From: Roseibium sediminis
Lineage (GTDB): Bacteria; Pseudomonadota; Alphaproteobacteria; Rhizobiales; Stappiaceae
Assembly (NCBI RefSeq): GCF_008711325.1
Contig: NZ_VXDB01000018.1
Span: 33,979-97,978, forward strand
DNA: 64,000 nucleotides
Reading direction: 5' to 3'
Below are positions 54,021 through 61,501 of the stretch, piece after piece; positions within the stretch are counted from its first letter, which is position 1; each line of letters starts with the position of its first letter. The translations under genes and the position numbers were made by a program. The notes under the pieces were generated by a model. The model saw nothing but the letters and a program-made list of their open reading frames with translations, made no database searches and was not told the origin of the DNA.

Positions 54021-55204
54021 GACGCACCGCCTTGCTGGTGGCCACTGAGGCGGGCGGAAATCTTGTCGATCAAGTTTGTCACGCGCTCATTCAGCTCCGT
54101 GACCCAACGAGGGGCAGGACCTCGATTTTCGGAGAGGATCGACCATGTCGCTATGCCCATTGCGGCAAGCGGAACCAGGTAAAGAAGCACGAGCAGGCCC
54201 GTCAGTCCGCTGGCGATAGCCGTCACGCCAAATCCCGCTGTGCGAACCAATATGCAGGATGTGATTGCACCCAGTATGGCAAACCCACGGCTTTGGCGGG
54301 TTGTTCTGGCCTTGCCGAGAAACGCGAACACGATCAGCGCAAAGGCCACGCAATAGAGCGGCTGGCTGAGGCGTTCGTGAAGTTCCGAAACAAGTTTATC
54401 CGGGTGCTGAAGCGCATAGGCATCATTAGCGCCCGGATAGAGCAGATTGTAGGTCGAGCGCTCGCTGGCCTTGTAAACCGGTTCGGAGGCTTCCGGGATC
54501 AGGTTGGAGAGATCGAACGCATAGGATTGGAAACGAACGATCGATATGTCGCCTGCGCCTTTTGGCTTGCGCTGGATCGTACCGTTTTGCATGACCAGCA
54601 GCGTCCGGTCTGAAATCTCGACAATGTGGCCTGTGTCCGACTGATAGGTAAAGGCCGTGTCCTTGTCGCGCACATCGTGCAGAAGTAGGCCGTCCAGCGT
54701 CCCGTTGCCTGACCGGTTTCGGATGTGGAATGTCAGGCCGGCATCCATATTGATGAAATGGCCCGGCTTGATGATGTTGGCGACGAGGTCCGCACGTACG
54801 CGTGTGATTTCCTCGCGCAGTTGCCCGAGACCGGCTGGAGCCACATAAAGCGAGAGGCTTGCGGTCAGGGTCATCACGGCAAGGGCGAAAAGGAGAACCG
54901 GTTTCAAGACCAGAAACCTTGAGCCGCCGGTTGCATCGATGACGATCAGCTCGCTGTCGCCAGACAGAGCGTTCAGCACCAGAACGAGGGCGATCATGAG
55001 AGCGAAAGGCGCCACGATCACCAGCAGGAACGGCATCGCCAGCATCGTGATGCCGATGAACTGGACGATCGTCTGTCCCTTGGACGTCACGAGATCAAGC
55101 TGCCGGAGTGCCTGGGTCGCCCACACAACACCGGCCATCGCAGCCATGGCCATGAAGAAGACAAGGACCGCACGTCTGAAAATATAACGTTCCAGAGTTT
55201 TCAT
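54017..55204 (-). CDS. lptF: LPS export ABC permease LptF
   Basis: A 395-residue partner permease of LptG. The start MKTLERYIFRRAVLVFFMAM is the standard LptF N-terminus; helices flank a periplasmic domain (residues about 130-270), and three more helices follow. A TTG at 55213 is an alternative start, three codons longer, with a better-placed AGGT. First gene of lptF-lptG-lptD-surA-like-pdxA-rsmA, divergent from pepA as in E. coli. Confidence 0.94.
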   Translation of the reverse strand: MKTLERYIFRRAVLVFFMAMAAMAGVVWATQALRQLDLVTSKGQTIVQFIGITMLAMPFLLVIVAPFALMIALVLVLNALSGDSELIVIDATGGSRFLVLKPVLLFALAVMTLTASLSLYVAPAGLGQLREEITRVRADLVANIIKPGHFINMDAGLTFHIRNRSGNGTLDGLLLHDVRDKDTAFTYQSDTGHIVEISDRTLLVMQNGTIQRKPKGAGDISIVRFQSYAFDLSNLIPEASEPVYKASERSTYNLLYPGANDAYALQHPDKLVSELHERLSQPLYCVAFALIVFAFLGKARTTRQSRGFAILGAITSCILVRTAGFGVTAIASGLTGLLVLLYLVPLAAMGIATWSILSENRGPAPRWVTELNERVTNLIDKISARLSGHQQGGAS

Positions 55205-55432
55205 AACGTGCAAAAAGACCTAACGGCTTGAATTACAATGCGGCTCGAAGGGGCATATTAGCCACGGTTTTGGTGAACGCGCCATCAATAAAGATGGTTA
55301 AAATTTTATGCAATCAGGTTTTTCGACGCGGGTAAAACAGTCAGGGATTGCTTTGAAAAAACGAGTTTATTTCGCCCGCAACGTGTGCCAGCCTAGATGT
55401 CAATTCTCCATAACCGGAACCGGGATCCCAAA

Positions 55433-56938
55433 ATGACTTCTCTCAAGAAACTGTCCTTCGGAAAATTGTCCGCACCGAAGGATGGGGTGGTTGTCGCCTT
55501 TGTCGATAGCGACATGGCAGGCGGAGCTGTGCTGAACGATCTTTTTGGTGGGGATACGAAGGCGCTGGCGAAAGCTGCGGGAATTGCCGGATTTTCGGGC
55601 AAGAAGTCCTCGACGCTGGATTTGATCGCGCCTGCCGGCGCTTCTGCCGATCGCCTCCTTGTCGTCGGTCTCGGGAAAGTTGCCGAGCTGAAGGAAAACG
55701 ACTGGTGGAACCTTGGCGGGGCCATGTTGGGTGCTCTCGAGAAGGCGAAGGTTTCGGCCGTCTATGTCGCGCTCGAAGGTGCCGATGCAGGGGCTGTTTC
55801 TCCGACCGATGCTGCTGCGTTTGCGGCAGGAATGAAGCTTCGCGCCTACAAGTTCGACGCCTACAAGACCCGCAAGGAAGAAGACGGTCCAAAATCCGCA
55901 ATTGTTGTTCAGATCGGCGTTTCGGACCTTAAGGCCGTCAAGAAAGCGTGGACAGCACAGGAAGCTATTGCGGACGGTGTCCTGCTGGCGCGCGATCTCG
56001 TGGACTTGCCGGCGAATGATCTTGGCCCGGTCGAGTTTGCAGAGCGGGCGGCTGAACTTGAAAAGCTGGGAGCTGAAATCGAGATCCTCGGCGAGAAGGA
56101 AATGAAGAAGCTCAAGATGTTTGCGCTTCTGGGCGTTTCCCAAGGTTCCGTTCGACCGCCGCGCCTCGCCATCATGCGCTGGAACGGTGGAAAGAAGGGT
56201 GCAAAACCTGTGGCCTTTGTGGGGAAAGGCGTCGTGTTCGACACGGGCGGCATTTCCATCAAACCGGCTGGCGGCATGGAGGAAATGAAGGGCGACATGG
56301 GCGGCGCTGCGGCCGTTGTGGGCGTCATGCATGCGCTGGCTGCCCGTAAGGCCAAGGTCAATGCCGTTGGCGTGATTGGTCTTGTGGAAAACATGCCGGA
56401 CGGAAATGCACAGCGTCCGGGAGATATTGTGACCGCAATGTCGGGCACGACGATTGAAATCCTGAATACGGATGCGGAAGGCCGTCTCGTTCTGGCCGAT
56501 GCACTTTGGTACACGCAGGAAAAATACAAACCTGCCTTCGTCATCGATCTGGCAACCCTGACCGGCGCAATCATTGTGGCGCTTGGCCAGCAGAACGCGG
56601 GTCTTTATGCCAATGACGATACGATTGCCGATCAGCTCAAGGCAGCAGGCGATGCGACCGGTGAAGGCGTCTGGCGTATGCCGCTTTCCAAGGAATATGA
56701 CAAGATCATCGACACGCCGAATGCCGATGTGAAGAACACTGGCGGGCGTTGGGCCGGTTCCATCACCGCTGCCCAGTTCCTTCAGCGATTCGTGCAGGAG
56801 GGAACCACCTGGGTTCATCTGGATATTGCCGGCCCTGCCTTTGGCGGACCCAAGACGGATATCTGCCAGTCCTGGGCGTCCGGTTACGGCGTGCGCCTGC
56901 TGGACCGACTTGTTTCGGACAATTACGAAGGCAAGTAA
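55433..56938 (+). CDS. pepA: Leucyl aminopeptidase
   Basis: A 501-residue cytosolic M17 aminopeptidase. The C-terminal catalytic domain has [20 protein letters not shown] near 263 with metal and catalytic lysine residues, and the family signature [14 protein letters not shown] near 344. The ATG at 55433 has a GGGAT ribosome site; one at 55397 adds 12 residues without a site. It is divergent from lptF across a 228-base promoter region in which I see no other element. A terminator follows. Confidence 0.95.
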   Translation: MTSLKKLSFGKLSAPKDGVVVAFVDSDMAGGAVLNDLFGGDTKALAKAAGIAGFSGKKSSTLDLIAPAGASADRLLVVGLGKVAELKENDWWNLGGAMLGALEKAKVSAVYVALEGADAGAVSPTDAAAFAAGMKLRAYKFDAYKTRKEEDGPKSAIVVQIGVSDLKAVKKAWTAQEAIADGVLLARDLVDLPANDLGPVEFAERAAELEKLGAEIEILGEKEMKKLKMFALLGVSQGSVRPPRLAIMRWNGGKKGAKPVAFVGKGVVFDTGGISIKPAGGMEEMKGDMGGAAAVVGVMHALAARKAKVNAVGVIGLVENMPDGNAQRPGDIVTAMSGTTIEILNTDAEGRLVLADALWYTQEKYKPAFVIDLATLTGAIIVALGQQNAGLYANDDTIADQLKAAGDATGEGVWRMPLSKEYDKIIDTPNADVKNTGGRWAGSITAAQFLQRFVQEGTTWVHLDIAGPAFGGPKTDICQSWASGYGVRLLDRLVSDNYEGK

Positions 56939-56951
56939 GCGCCTAGATACG

Positions 56952-56980
56952 AAAAACCCGCCGGTAACGGCGGGTTTTTT
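56952..56980 (+). terminator. Rho-independent terminator after pepA
   Basis: AACCCGCCG and CGGCGGGTT pair around GTAA, followed by TTTTTT. A-rich sequence on the left side lets it also serve the small minus-strand gene. Confidence 0.88.
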
Positions 56981-57002
56981 GATGTCTGATTTTTTAAAAA
57001 AA

Positions 57003-57122
57003 TCAGCAGGTCTTGTAAGACTGACAGGCCGTTGCCGGCTCCGTCACAATTAGGCCCATGCCTGCCGTTGCACCGGCCATCACCATTACCAGTGCAAAGA
57101 ACACCATGATACGCGTGAACAT
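57003..57122 (-). CDS. Small membrane/secreted peptide (39 aa)
   Basis: A 39-residue open frame with an ATG at 57122 preceded by GGGGGATGA, a strong ribosome site at correct spacing. The product starts MFTRIMVFFALVMVMAG, one hydrophobic segment like a signal or membrane helix, and ends with a short tail holding two cysteines (ACQSYKTC). It ends near the pepA terminator on the opposite strand. I do not recognise it. The ribosome site, hydrophobic start and lack of any overlapping gene make it more than a chance frame, but expression is unproved. Confidence 0.5.
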   Translation of the reverse strand: MFTRIMVFFALVMVMAGATAGMGLIVTEPATACQSYKTC

Positions 57123-57345
57123 TCATCCCCCAACAGTTCTGCATCGGGTCCGCTGGCCGATTTGTTCCGGCTGCAAGACCGTCCCCGACAAAAATCTTTA
57201 GTCGTTCGACATTTGCGAAGCGTTAATGATACGACTGAAGCTGGAAGTCCATGGAGTGAATAGCCTGTGAATTATTCTAAGCACGGGTGTTGCTGCGCTG
57301 CATCACAAAACGCCAGGTAGCTGATAGGGGCAAATTGCAACGCTC

Positions 57346-57798
57346 ATGAGTGTCGACGTCGTTTTCTATCACCTTCTTCACAAGCCCCTCGAAGAGGCGC
57401 TGCCGCAGCTTCTCGCAAAGTGTCTGGAGCGGGACTGGGGTGTTGTGGTTCAGACCGGATCGCAGGAGCGGTGTGCCGCGTTGGACGCGCATTTGTGGAC
57501 GTATTCCGACGACAGCTTTCTCCCGCATGGAACCAAGGCGGACGGAGACGCAGAGCATCAGCCGATCTATCTGACCTGCGAGGGGGACAATCCCAATCAG
57601 GCGGATGTGCGCTTCATGGTCGACCGCGCGGTGGCACCTCCGCTGCATGGCTATACACGGGCGATCTTCATGTTTGACGGGCGGGACGAGGAAGCCGTTG
57701 CCGAAGCCCGGCAGAACTGGAAGCTGGCCAAGGCGGAAGGCTTCAGCGTAACCTACTGGCAACAGACACCCAATGGAGGATGGGAGCAGAAGGCATGA
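57346..57798 (+). CDS. holC: DNA polymerase III subunit chi
   Basis: A 150-residue clamp-loader accessory subunit that links the polymerase to single-strand-binding protein. The N-terminus DVVFYHLLHKPLEEALPQLL, the LDAHLWTYSDDSFLPHG block near 45 and the RAIFMFDGRDEEAVAEAR block near 105 are family marks. It lies downstream of pepA, as in E. coli (pepA-holC), though the 39-codon gene sits between on the other strand. It overlaps the methyltransferase gene by four bases. Confidence 0.92.
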   Translation: MSVDVVFYHLLHKPLEEALPQLLAKCLERDWGVVVQTGSQERCAALDAHLWTYSDDSFLPHGTKADGDAEHQPIYLTCEGDNPNQADVRFMVDRAVAPPLHGYTRAIFMFDGRDEEAVAEARQNWKLAKAEGFSVTYWQQTPNGGWEQKA

Positions 57799-58505
57799 GT
57801 GGGGGGACGGTTCACGAGGATGTCGATTTCATGGAGCGCCGCAATCAGGCGCGCCAGAAACTGGACGACCTGACCGGGGCAAAGGGCGGGGATGCCGAGG
57901 ATCGCCAGACCTGGTTCAATGAGGTTTATGTGCGGGCCGGAGGGGACCCCGCGGCGATTCCCTGGGCGGACCTGGCGCCGAAGGCGGCTCTGGTTGGCTG
58001 GTTGAAGAAACATCCTGGCACCGGCAAGAAGGCCATCGATATAGCCTGCGGGCTTGGCGACAATGCGGAAGCTCTTGCAGAGGCTGGCTATTCAACAACC
58101 GCCTTCGACCTGTCAGCGGAAGCTGTGGAATGGGCGCGGCGGCGCTTTCCCAAGACGCTTGTTTCCTACAAGGCTGCGGACCTGTTCGACCTGCCTCAGG
58201 AGTGGACGGGCGCATTTGATCTCGTTCACGAAAGCTATACGGTTCAGGCTCTGGACGGAGAGTTGCGGGATGCAGCTTTCGGCGCCATTGCCAGCCTCAT
58301 CGCGCCGGGTGGGCGACTGCTCTTCCTCAATCGGGTTCGCGAGGATGGGACCAGCGCTAACGGCCCACCCTGGCCGGTGATGCCATCAGAATGGGCGGCG
58401 TTTGAGGAATTGGGACTAACGCTTGAAACCGAAAGCTATTTTGCGATCGAGCGGCCCGGGCGACGAATTCCGCATGTTCTTGCTGTCTTTCGCCGCGGTG
58501 CGTGA
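57795..58505 (+). CDS. Class I SAM-dependent methyltransferase
   Basis: A 236-residue methyltransferase. SAM motif I is AIDIACGLGDNAEALAEAG near 78-96, followed by FDLSAEAVEWARRRFP and the later ALIAPGG-type strand SLIAPGGRLLFLN near 172. The substrate is unknown. The ATG at 57795 overlaps the holC stop (ATGA), so translation is coupled; an ATG at 57780 inside holC adds five residues. No functional link to holC is evident. Confidence 0.85.
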   Translation: MSGGTVHEDVDFMERRNQARQKLDDLTGAKGGDAEDRQTWFNEVYVRAGGDPAAIPWADLAPKAALVGWLKKHPGTGKKAIDIACGLGDNAEALAEAGYSTTAFDLSAEAVEWARRRFPKTLVSYKAADLFDLPQEWTGAFDLVHESYTVQALDGELRDAAFGAIASLIAPGGRLLFLNRVREDGTSANGPPWPVMPSEWAAFEELGLTLETESYFAIERPGRRIPHVLAVFRRGA

Positions 58506-58681
58506 AGGCTGTTGTTGAACCTCACAAATCGATTCACGTTTATGGCTGCAGCAGTTTGAAAACCATGCGGCAGATTCCGGATTCGACCTTGCAATCTCGC
58601 TAAAACTGCGAATACGTGTGCTAAGGCCCGAACGGGTCTCGCGGCGGGGATAAACGCGAGTTTGCAAAAGGATCAAGAGTT

Positions 58682-59116
58682 ATGGGTTTCTTCGATTTCG
58701 TGAAGGATGCGGGAAAGAGCCTCTGGGGCAGCGACGATGCGCCGGAAGACAATGCCAAGGCCATTGAAAAGGAAGTGGCTGACCTCGGCCTCGATGGCGA
58801 GGTGAAGGTTGAAGTCAACGGCGACACGGTCAAGATCGCGGGTGCCGCTCCGTCTCAGGAAGCGCGCGAAAAGCTGATTCTCGCTGCCGGCAACCTGAAG
58901 GGTGTTGCCAAGGTGGAAGAGGAAATCGCTGTCGCAGCCGAAGAGCCGGAAGCAAAGTTCCATACGGTTGAAAAGGGTGACACGCTGTGGGCGGTTGCCG
59001 AAAAGGCGTATGGCAACGGCTCCAAGTATCAGGCAATCTTTGAAGCCAACAAGCCGATGCTGTCCCATCCGGACAAGATCTATCCGGGTCAGGTGCTGCG
59101 TATTCCGGCTCTCTGA
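58682..59116 (+). CDS. BON-LysM protein (Kbp/YgaU-like)
   Basis: A 144-residue cytoplasmic-type protein with a BON domain (about 25-85, EVKVEVNGDTVKIAGAAPSQ) and a C-terminal LysM domain (about 95-143, HTVEKGDTLWAVAEKAYG and KIYPGQVLRIPAL). This matches Kbp (YgaU), a potassium-binding protein of E. coli, in domain order and length (149 residues there). No signal peptide is seen, also as in Kbp. It is followed 34 bases later by the rhodanese gene. Confidence 0.88.
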   Translation: MGFFDFVKDAGKSLWGSDDAPEDNAKAIEKEVADLGLDGEVKVEVNGDTVKIAGAAPSQEAREKLILAAGNLKGVAKVEEEIAVAAEEPEAKFHTVEKGDTLWAVAEKAYGNGSKYQAIFEANKPMLSHPDKIYPGQVLRIPAL

Positions 59117-59150
59117 TCACCACGACAAAAGGCCGAGGAGACATTCAAGA

Positions 59151-59549
59151 ATGGCAACCAGACTGAAAGTCTCCTCTGCCGATCTGGTGGCGCAGGCCCG
59201 CGCCGCCATTGAAGAAATCCCGACACAAGACGCCATCGCGCTTGTTGAAGATCCGAACGTCCAGTTCGTTGATCTGCGCGATATCCGTGAGCGCCAACGC
59301 TCCGGCTTCATTCCCGGCAGTTTTCATTGCCCACGCGGCATGGCCGAATTCTGGGTCGATCCAGAAAGCCCGTATTTCAAGGACATTTTCGGCGAAGACA
59401 AACGCTTCATCTTCCACTGCGCCTCCGGCTGGCGCTCCGCCATCACCGTGAAGACCCTCAACGACATGGGCTTCGCCGCCGCCCACCTGAAAGACGGTTT
59501 TGTCGATTGGGCAAAGCAGGGCGGGCCGGTGGAAAAGGTGGATGACTAG
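59151..59549 (+). CDS. Rhodanese-like sulfurtransferase
   Basis: A 132-residue single-domain rhodanese. The conserved start of the domain is VQFVDLRDIRERQRSGFIPGS and the active-site cysteine is Cys90 in FIFHCASGWRS. GAGGAG stands before the ATG. A role in sulfur relay is inferred from the family. The last codons (Q-G-G-P-V-E-K-V) are repeated 563 bases downstream behind a low-GC gene, and the present ending V-D-D differs from the displaced ending V-N-E-A-G, so the C-terminus may have been replaced during an insertion. Confidence 0.9.
   Translation: MATRLKVSSADLVAQARAAIEEIPTQDAIALVEDPNVQFVDLRDIRERQRSGFIPGSFHCPRGMAEFWVDPESPYFKDIFGEDKRFIFHCASGWRSAITVKTLNDMGFAAAHLKDGFVDWAKQGGPVEKVDD
59517..59545 (+). 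repeat. Direct repeat, copy 1: 3' end of the rhodanese gene
   Basis: Twenty-four identical bases (59517-59540), one mismatch and four more matches recur at 60080-60108. It marks the left boundary of the low-GC membrane-protein gene. Confidence 0.85.
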
Positions 59550-59634
59550 TCAGATCACATGTCGTGATCGTCAAGTGTATTGTTTCTTGGCTTTTCAATT
59601 TCCGATCATACGAATTAGTGAAAGAGTTTAACGA

Positions 59635-60057
59635 ATGAACGGAAACGCGGTTTGGTTGTTCTTCGCTGTTCCTGAGTGGTATTTTGAAGCGGCTTTTTCT
59701 CCGTTTAGCGCTGGAGCATTAAGTCAAATACCGCTTTTTGGTGTTATATCACTTATGATTGGTTTAGTTTCAGGTGCTGTTTTGAAGAGGAAAGCTCTAT
59801 TTTTTCTTGCAATTTTGCCGCTGTTGAGCCAATTACTTCTAATAGTGGCTGGTGTTTACCGGGGGCAGCTGAAGGATGGGAGCGATCAGCCGATCTTATT
59901 GGCCTTTATAGTTATTCAAATATTGGTGGCGGTGCTCCTGATTTATAGGCTTAGGGGAGCCAGGCTTCCGGCTTTCGCGCTGTCCGTTTTTAGTATTACC
60001 TATGCATTCTTTGCTGCTTTTGTGGCTACAATGTCCTTTCAGGATGTTTGGCTGTAA
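59635..60057 (+). CDS. Low-GC four-helix membrane protein, probable acquired gene (140 aa)
   Basis: A 140-residue hydrophobic protein with about four membrane helices: FGVISLMIGLVSGAV near 35, ALFFLAILPLLSQLLLIVAG near 54, ILLAFIVIQILVAVLLIYRL near 87 and FALSVFSITYAFFAAFVATM near 113. I do not recognise a family. Its DNA is much richer in A/T than its neighbours and uses different codons (many TTA, ATA, TTT). It lies alone between two copies of the rhodanese 3' end, same strand as that gene. No transposase is beside it. No function is proposed. Confidence 0.6.
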   Translation: MNGNAVWLFFAVPEWYFEAAFSPFSAGALSQIPLFGVISLMIGLVSGAVLKRKALFFLAILPLLSQLLLIVAGVYRGQLKDGSDQPILLAFIVIQILVAVLLIYRLRGARLPAFALSVFSITYAFFAAFVATMSFQDVWL

Positions 60058-60079
60058 ATTGACGCATGACAAATCGGCA

Positions 60080-60108
60080 CAGGGCGGGCCGGTGGAAAAG
60101 GTGAATGA
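60080..60108 (+). repeat. Direct repeat, copy 2: displaced 3' end of a rhodanese gene
   Basis: Matches 59517-59545 at 28 of 29 bases. In the rhodanese frame it continues N-E-A-G to a TAG at 60116-60118, so it looks like an old gene end left behind the inserted gene. Confidence 0.85.
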
Positions 60109-60184
60109 AGCAGGGTAGATACAACCGGCAGTTCGCGTTTGCGCACGGACGCTGTTGATTTGTCTCTTTCCGGATATCTGCCCG

Positions 60185-61210
60185 ATGCCCAAAACGCCTT
60201 TTCGTGTCGATGTTTTCAGCACCAAGCCTTACGACACCCGCTACCTGCAACAGACCGTTTTGCAGAAGAACGTCGGAGACCAGTTTGATCTGCGCTTTCA
60301 CGAAAGCCGTTTGAATGCACAAACGGTGGCTCTGGCAAGCGGGGCAGATGCAGTGTGCGTGTTCGTCAATGATGACGTTTGTGCGGAGACGATTGAGGTG
60401 TTGGCGGCAGGAAGCTGCAAGCTGATCGCGCTGCGCTGCGCCGGATTCAACAATGTGGACCTGAAAGCAGCTGATGCCAATGGTATCACTGTCTGCCGGG
60501 TGCCGGCCTATTCGCCTCATGCGGTGGCCGAGCACACGGTCGCCTTGATGCTGACGTTGAACCGAAAGACCCACAAGGCCTATAACCGGGTGCGGGAAGG
60601 CAACTTTGCCCTCGACGGCCTGATGGGCTTTGACATGCACGGCAAGACGGCAGGCATTGTCGGGACTGGTCTGATTGGCGAGGGTCTCGCCCGTATCCTG
60701 CTCGGGTTCGGCTGCAAGGTTCTGGCATTTGACCCGACACCCAATGACGCCTGTGTCGCCATGGGGGTTGACTATGTCGGCTTGAATGATCTTTTCGCAG
60801 CTTCAGACATCCTTTCTCTGCAATGCCCGCTGACACCGCAAACCCATCATCTGATTGATGACAAGGTCGTTTCGCAGATGAAGCGGGGAGTGATGCTGAT
60901 CAACACGTCACGTGGGGCGGTCGTTGATACGCAGGCCGTTTTGCGCGGGCTGAAAAGTGGTCACATCGGATCGCTTGGTCTGGATGTCTATGAAGAAGAA
61001 AGCAGTCTGTTCTTCGAGGACCTCTCCAGTTCCTACATTCCCGACGATCTCTTTGCCCGGTTGCTGACCTTTCCGAATGTCATCATCACCAGCCATCAGG
61101 GCTTCTTCACCGAAGAAGCGCTCTCGACCATCGCCGAAACCACGATAGGTAACATTCAATCCTACAGGGAGAGTGGGGTCCCGACGTTTCCGGTAACCTC
61201 GAGCGGTTAA
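60185..61210 (+). CDS. ldhA: D-lactate dehydrogenase
   Basis: A 341-residue NAD-dependent D-2-hydroxyacid dehydrogenase closely resembling E. coli LdhA, which reduces pyruvate to D-lactate. Marks: VFSTKPYDTRYLQQ at the N-terminus, ALRCAGFNNVDL near 88, the NAD loop GIVGTGLIGEG near 158, the catalytic arginine in INTSRGAVVDT and the histidine in ITSHQGFFTEEAL near 295-307. The ATG at 60185 is used; one at 60155 adds ten residues. Its stop overlaps the convergent TfoX-like gene by four bases. Another D-2-hydroxyacid substrate is possible. Confidence 0.9.
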   Translation: MPKTPFRVDVFSTKPYDTRYLQQTVLQKNVGDQFDLRFHESRLNAQTVALASGADAVCVFVNDDVCAETIEVLAAGSCKLIALRCAGFNNVDLKAADANGITVCRVPAYSPHAVAEHTVALMLTLNRKTHKAYNRVREGNFALDGLMGFDMHGKTAGIVGTGLIGEGLARILLGFGCKVLAFDPTPNDACVAMGVDYVGLNDLFAASDILSLQCPLTPQTHHLIDDKVVSQMKRGVMLINTSRGAVVDTQAVLRGLKSGHIGSLGLDVYEEESSLFFEDLSSSYIPDDLFARLLTFPNVIITSHQGFFTEEALSTIAETTIGNIQSYRESGVPTFPVTSSG

Positions 61211-61467
61211 GCCCGAGTTCCATAGGCCGCCTTCAGCTGGGTTTTTTCTTCAGGCGTTATGTCGCGCCAGTCCCGGTCGATCAACGCTCCGTGCAGTGCA
61301 TAGAGCGCGACCAACGTCACGTTTGAGCCAAAGCGGAACTTCAGGCGGGCAAAGGCCTCGACGGCTCCGATGTTTCGAAGATCCTCTTCGGTGAGGATAT
61401 CCACCTCGGCAAGCATCTGCGCGGTTGCCTTGCCGAGGTTCCTCATTTCCTGGATGCTTCCAGTCAT
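61207..61467 (-). CDS. TfoX C-terminal domain protein
   Basis: An 86-residue protein that is only the helix-hairpin-helix-like C-terminal domain of TfoX/Sxy: MRNLGKATAQMLAEVDILTEEDLRNIGAVEAFARLK. In gamma-proteobacteria the full two-domain protein activates competence; the single C-terminal domain occurs widely with no known role. It overlaps the end of ldhA tail to tail. An uptake function should not be assumed. Confidence 0.85.
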   Translation of the reverse strand: MTGSIQEMRNLGKATAQMLAEVDILTEEDLRNIGAVEAFARLKFRFGSNVTLVALYALHGALIDRDWRDITPEEKTQLKAAYGTRA

Positions 61468-61501
61468 GGTTCAGGTAGCTGCCGCAGCGTTGTGAATCGG
61501 T

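Noticed and set aside
55400..56818. 472-codon minus-strand frame opposite pepA
   Set aside because: Antisense to an intact aminopeptidase with all metal motifs; His/Arg-rich shadow composition.
61207..61467. Evidence for natural competence from the TfoX-like gene
   Set aside because: Only the C-terminal domain is present, and no DNA-uptake genes are in the window.
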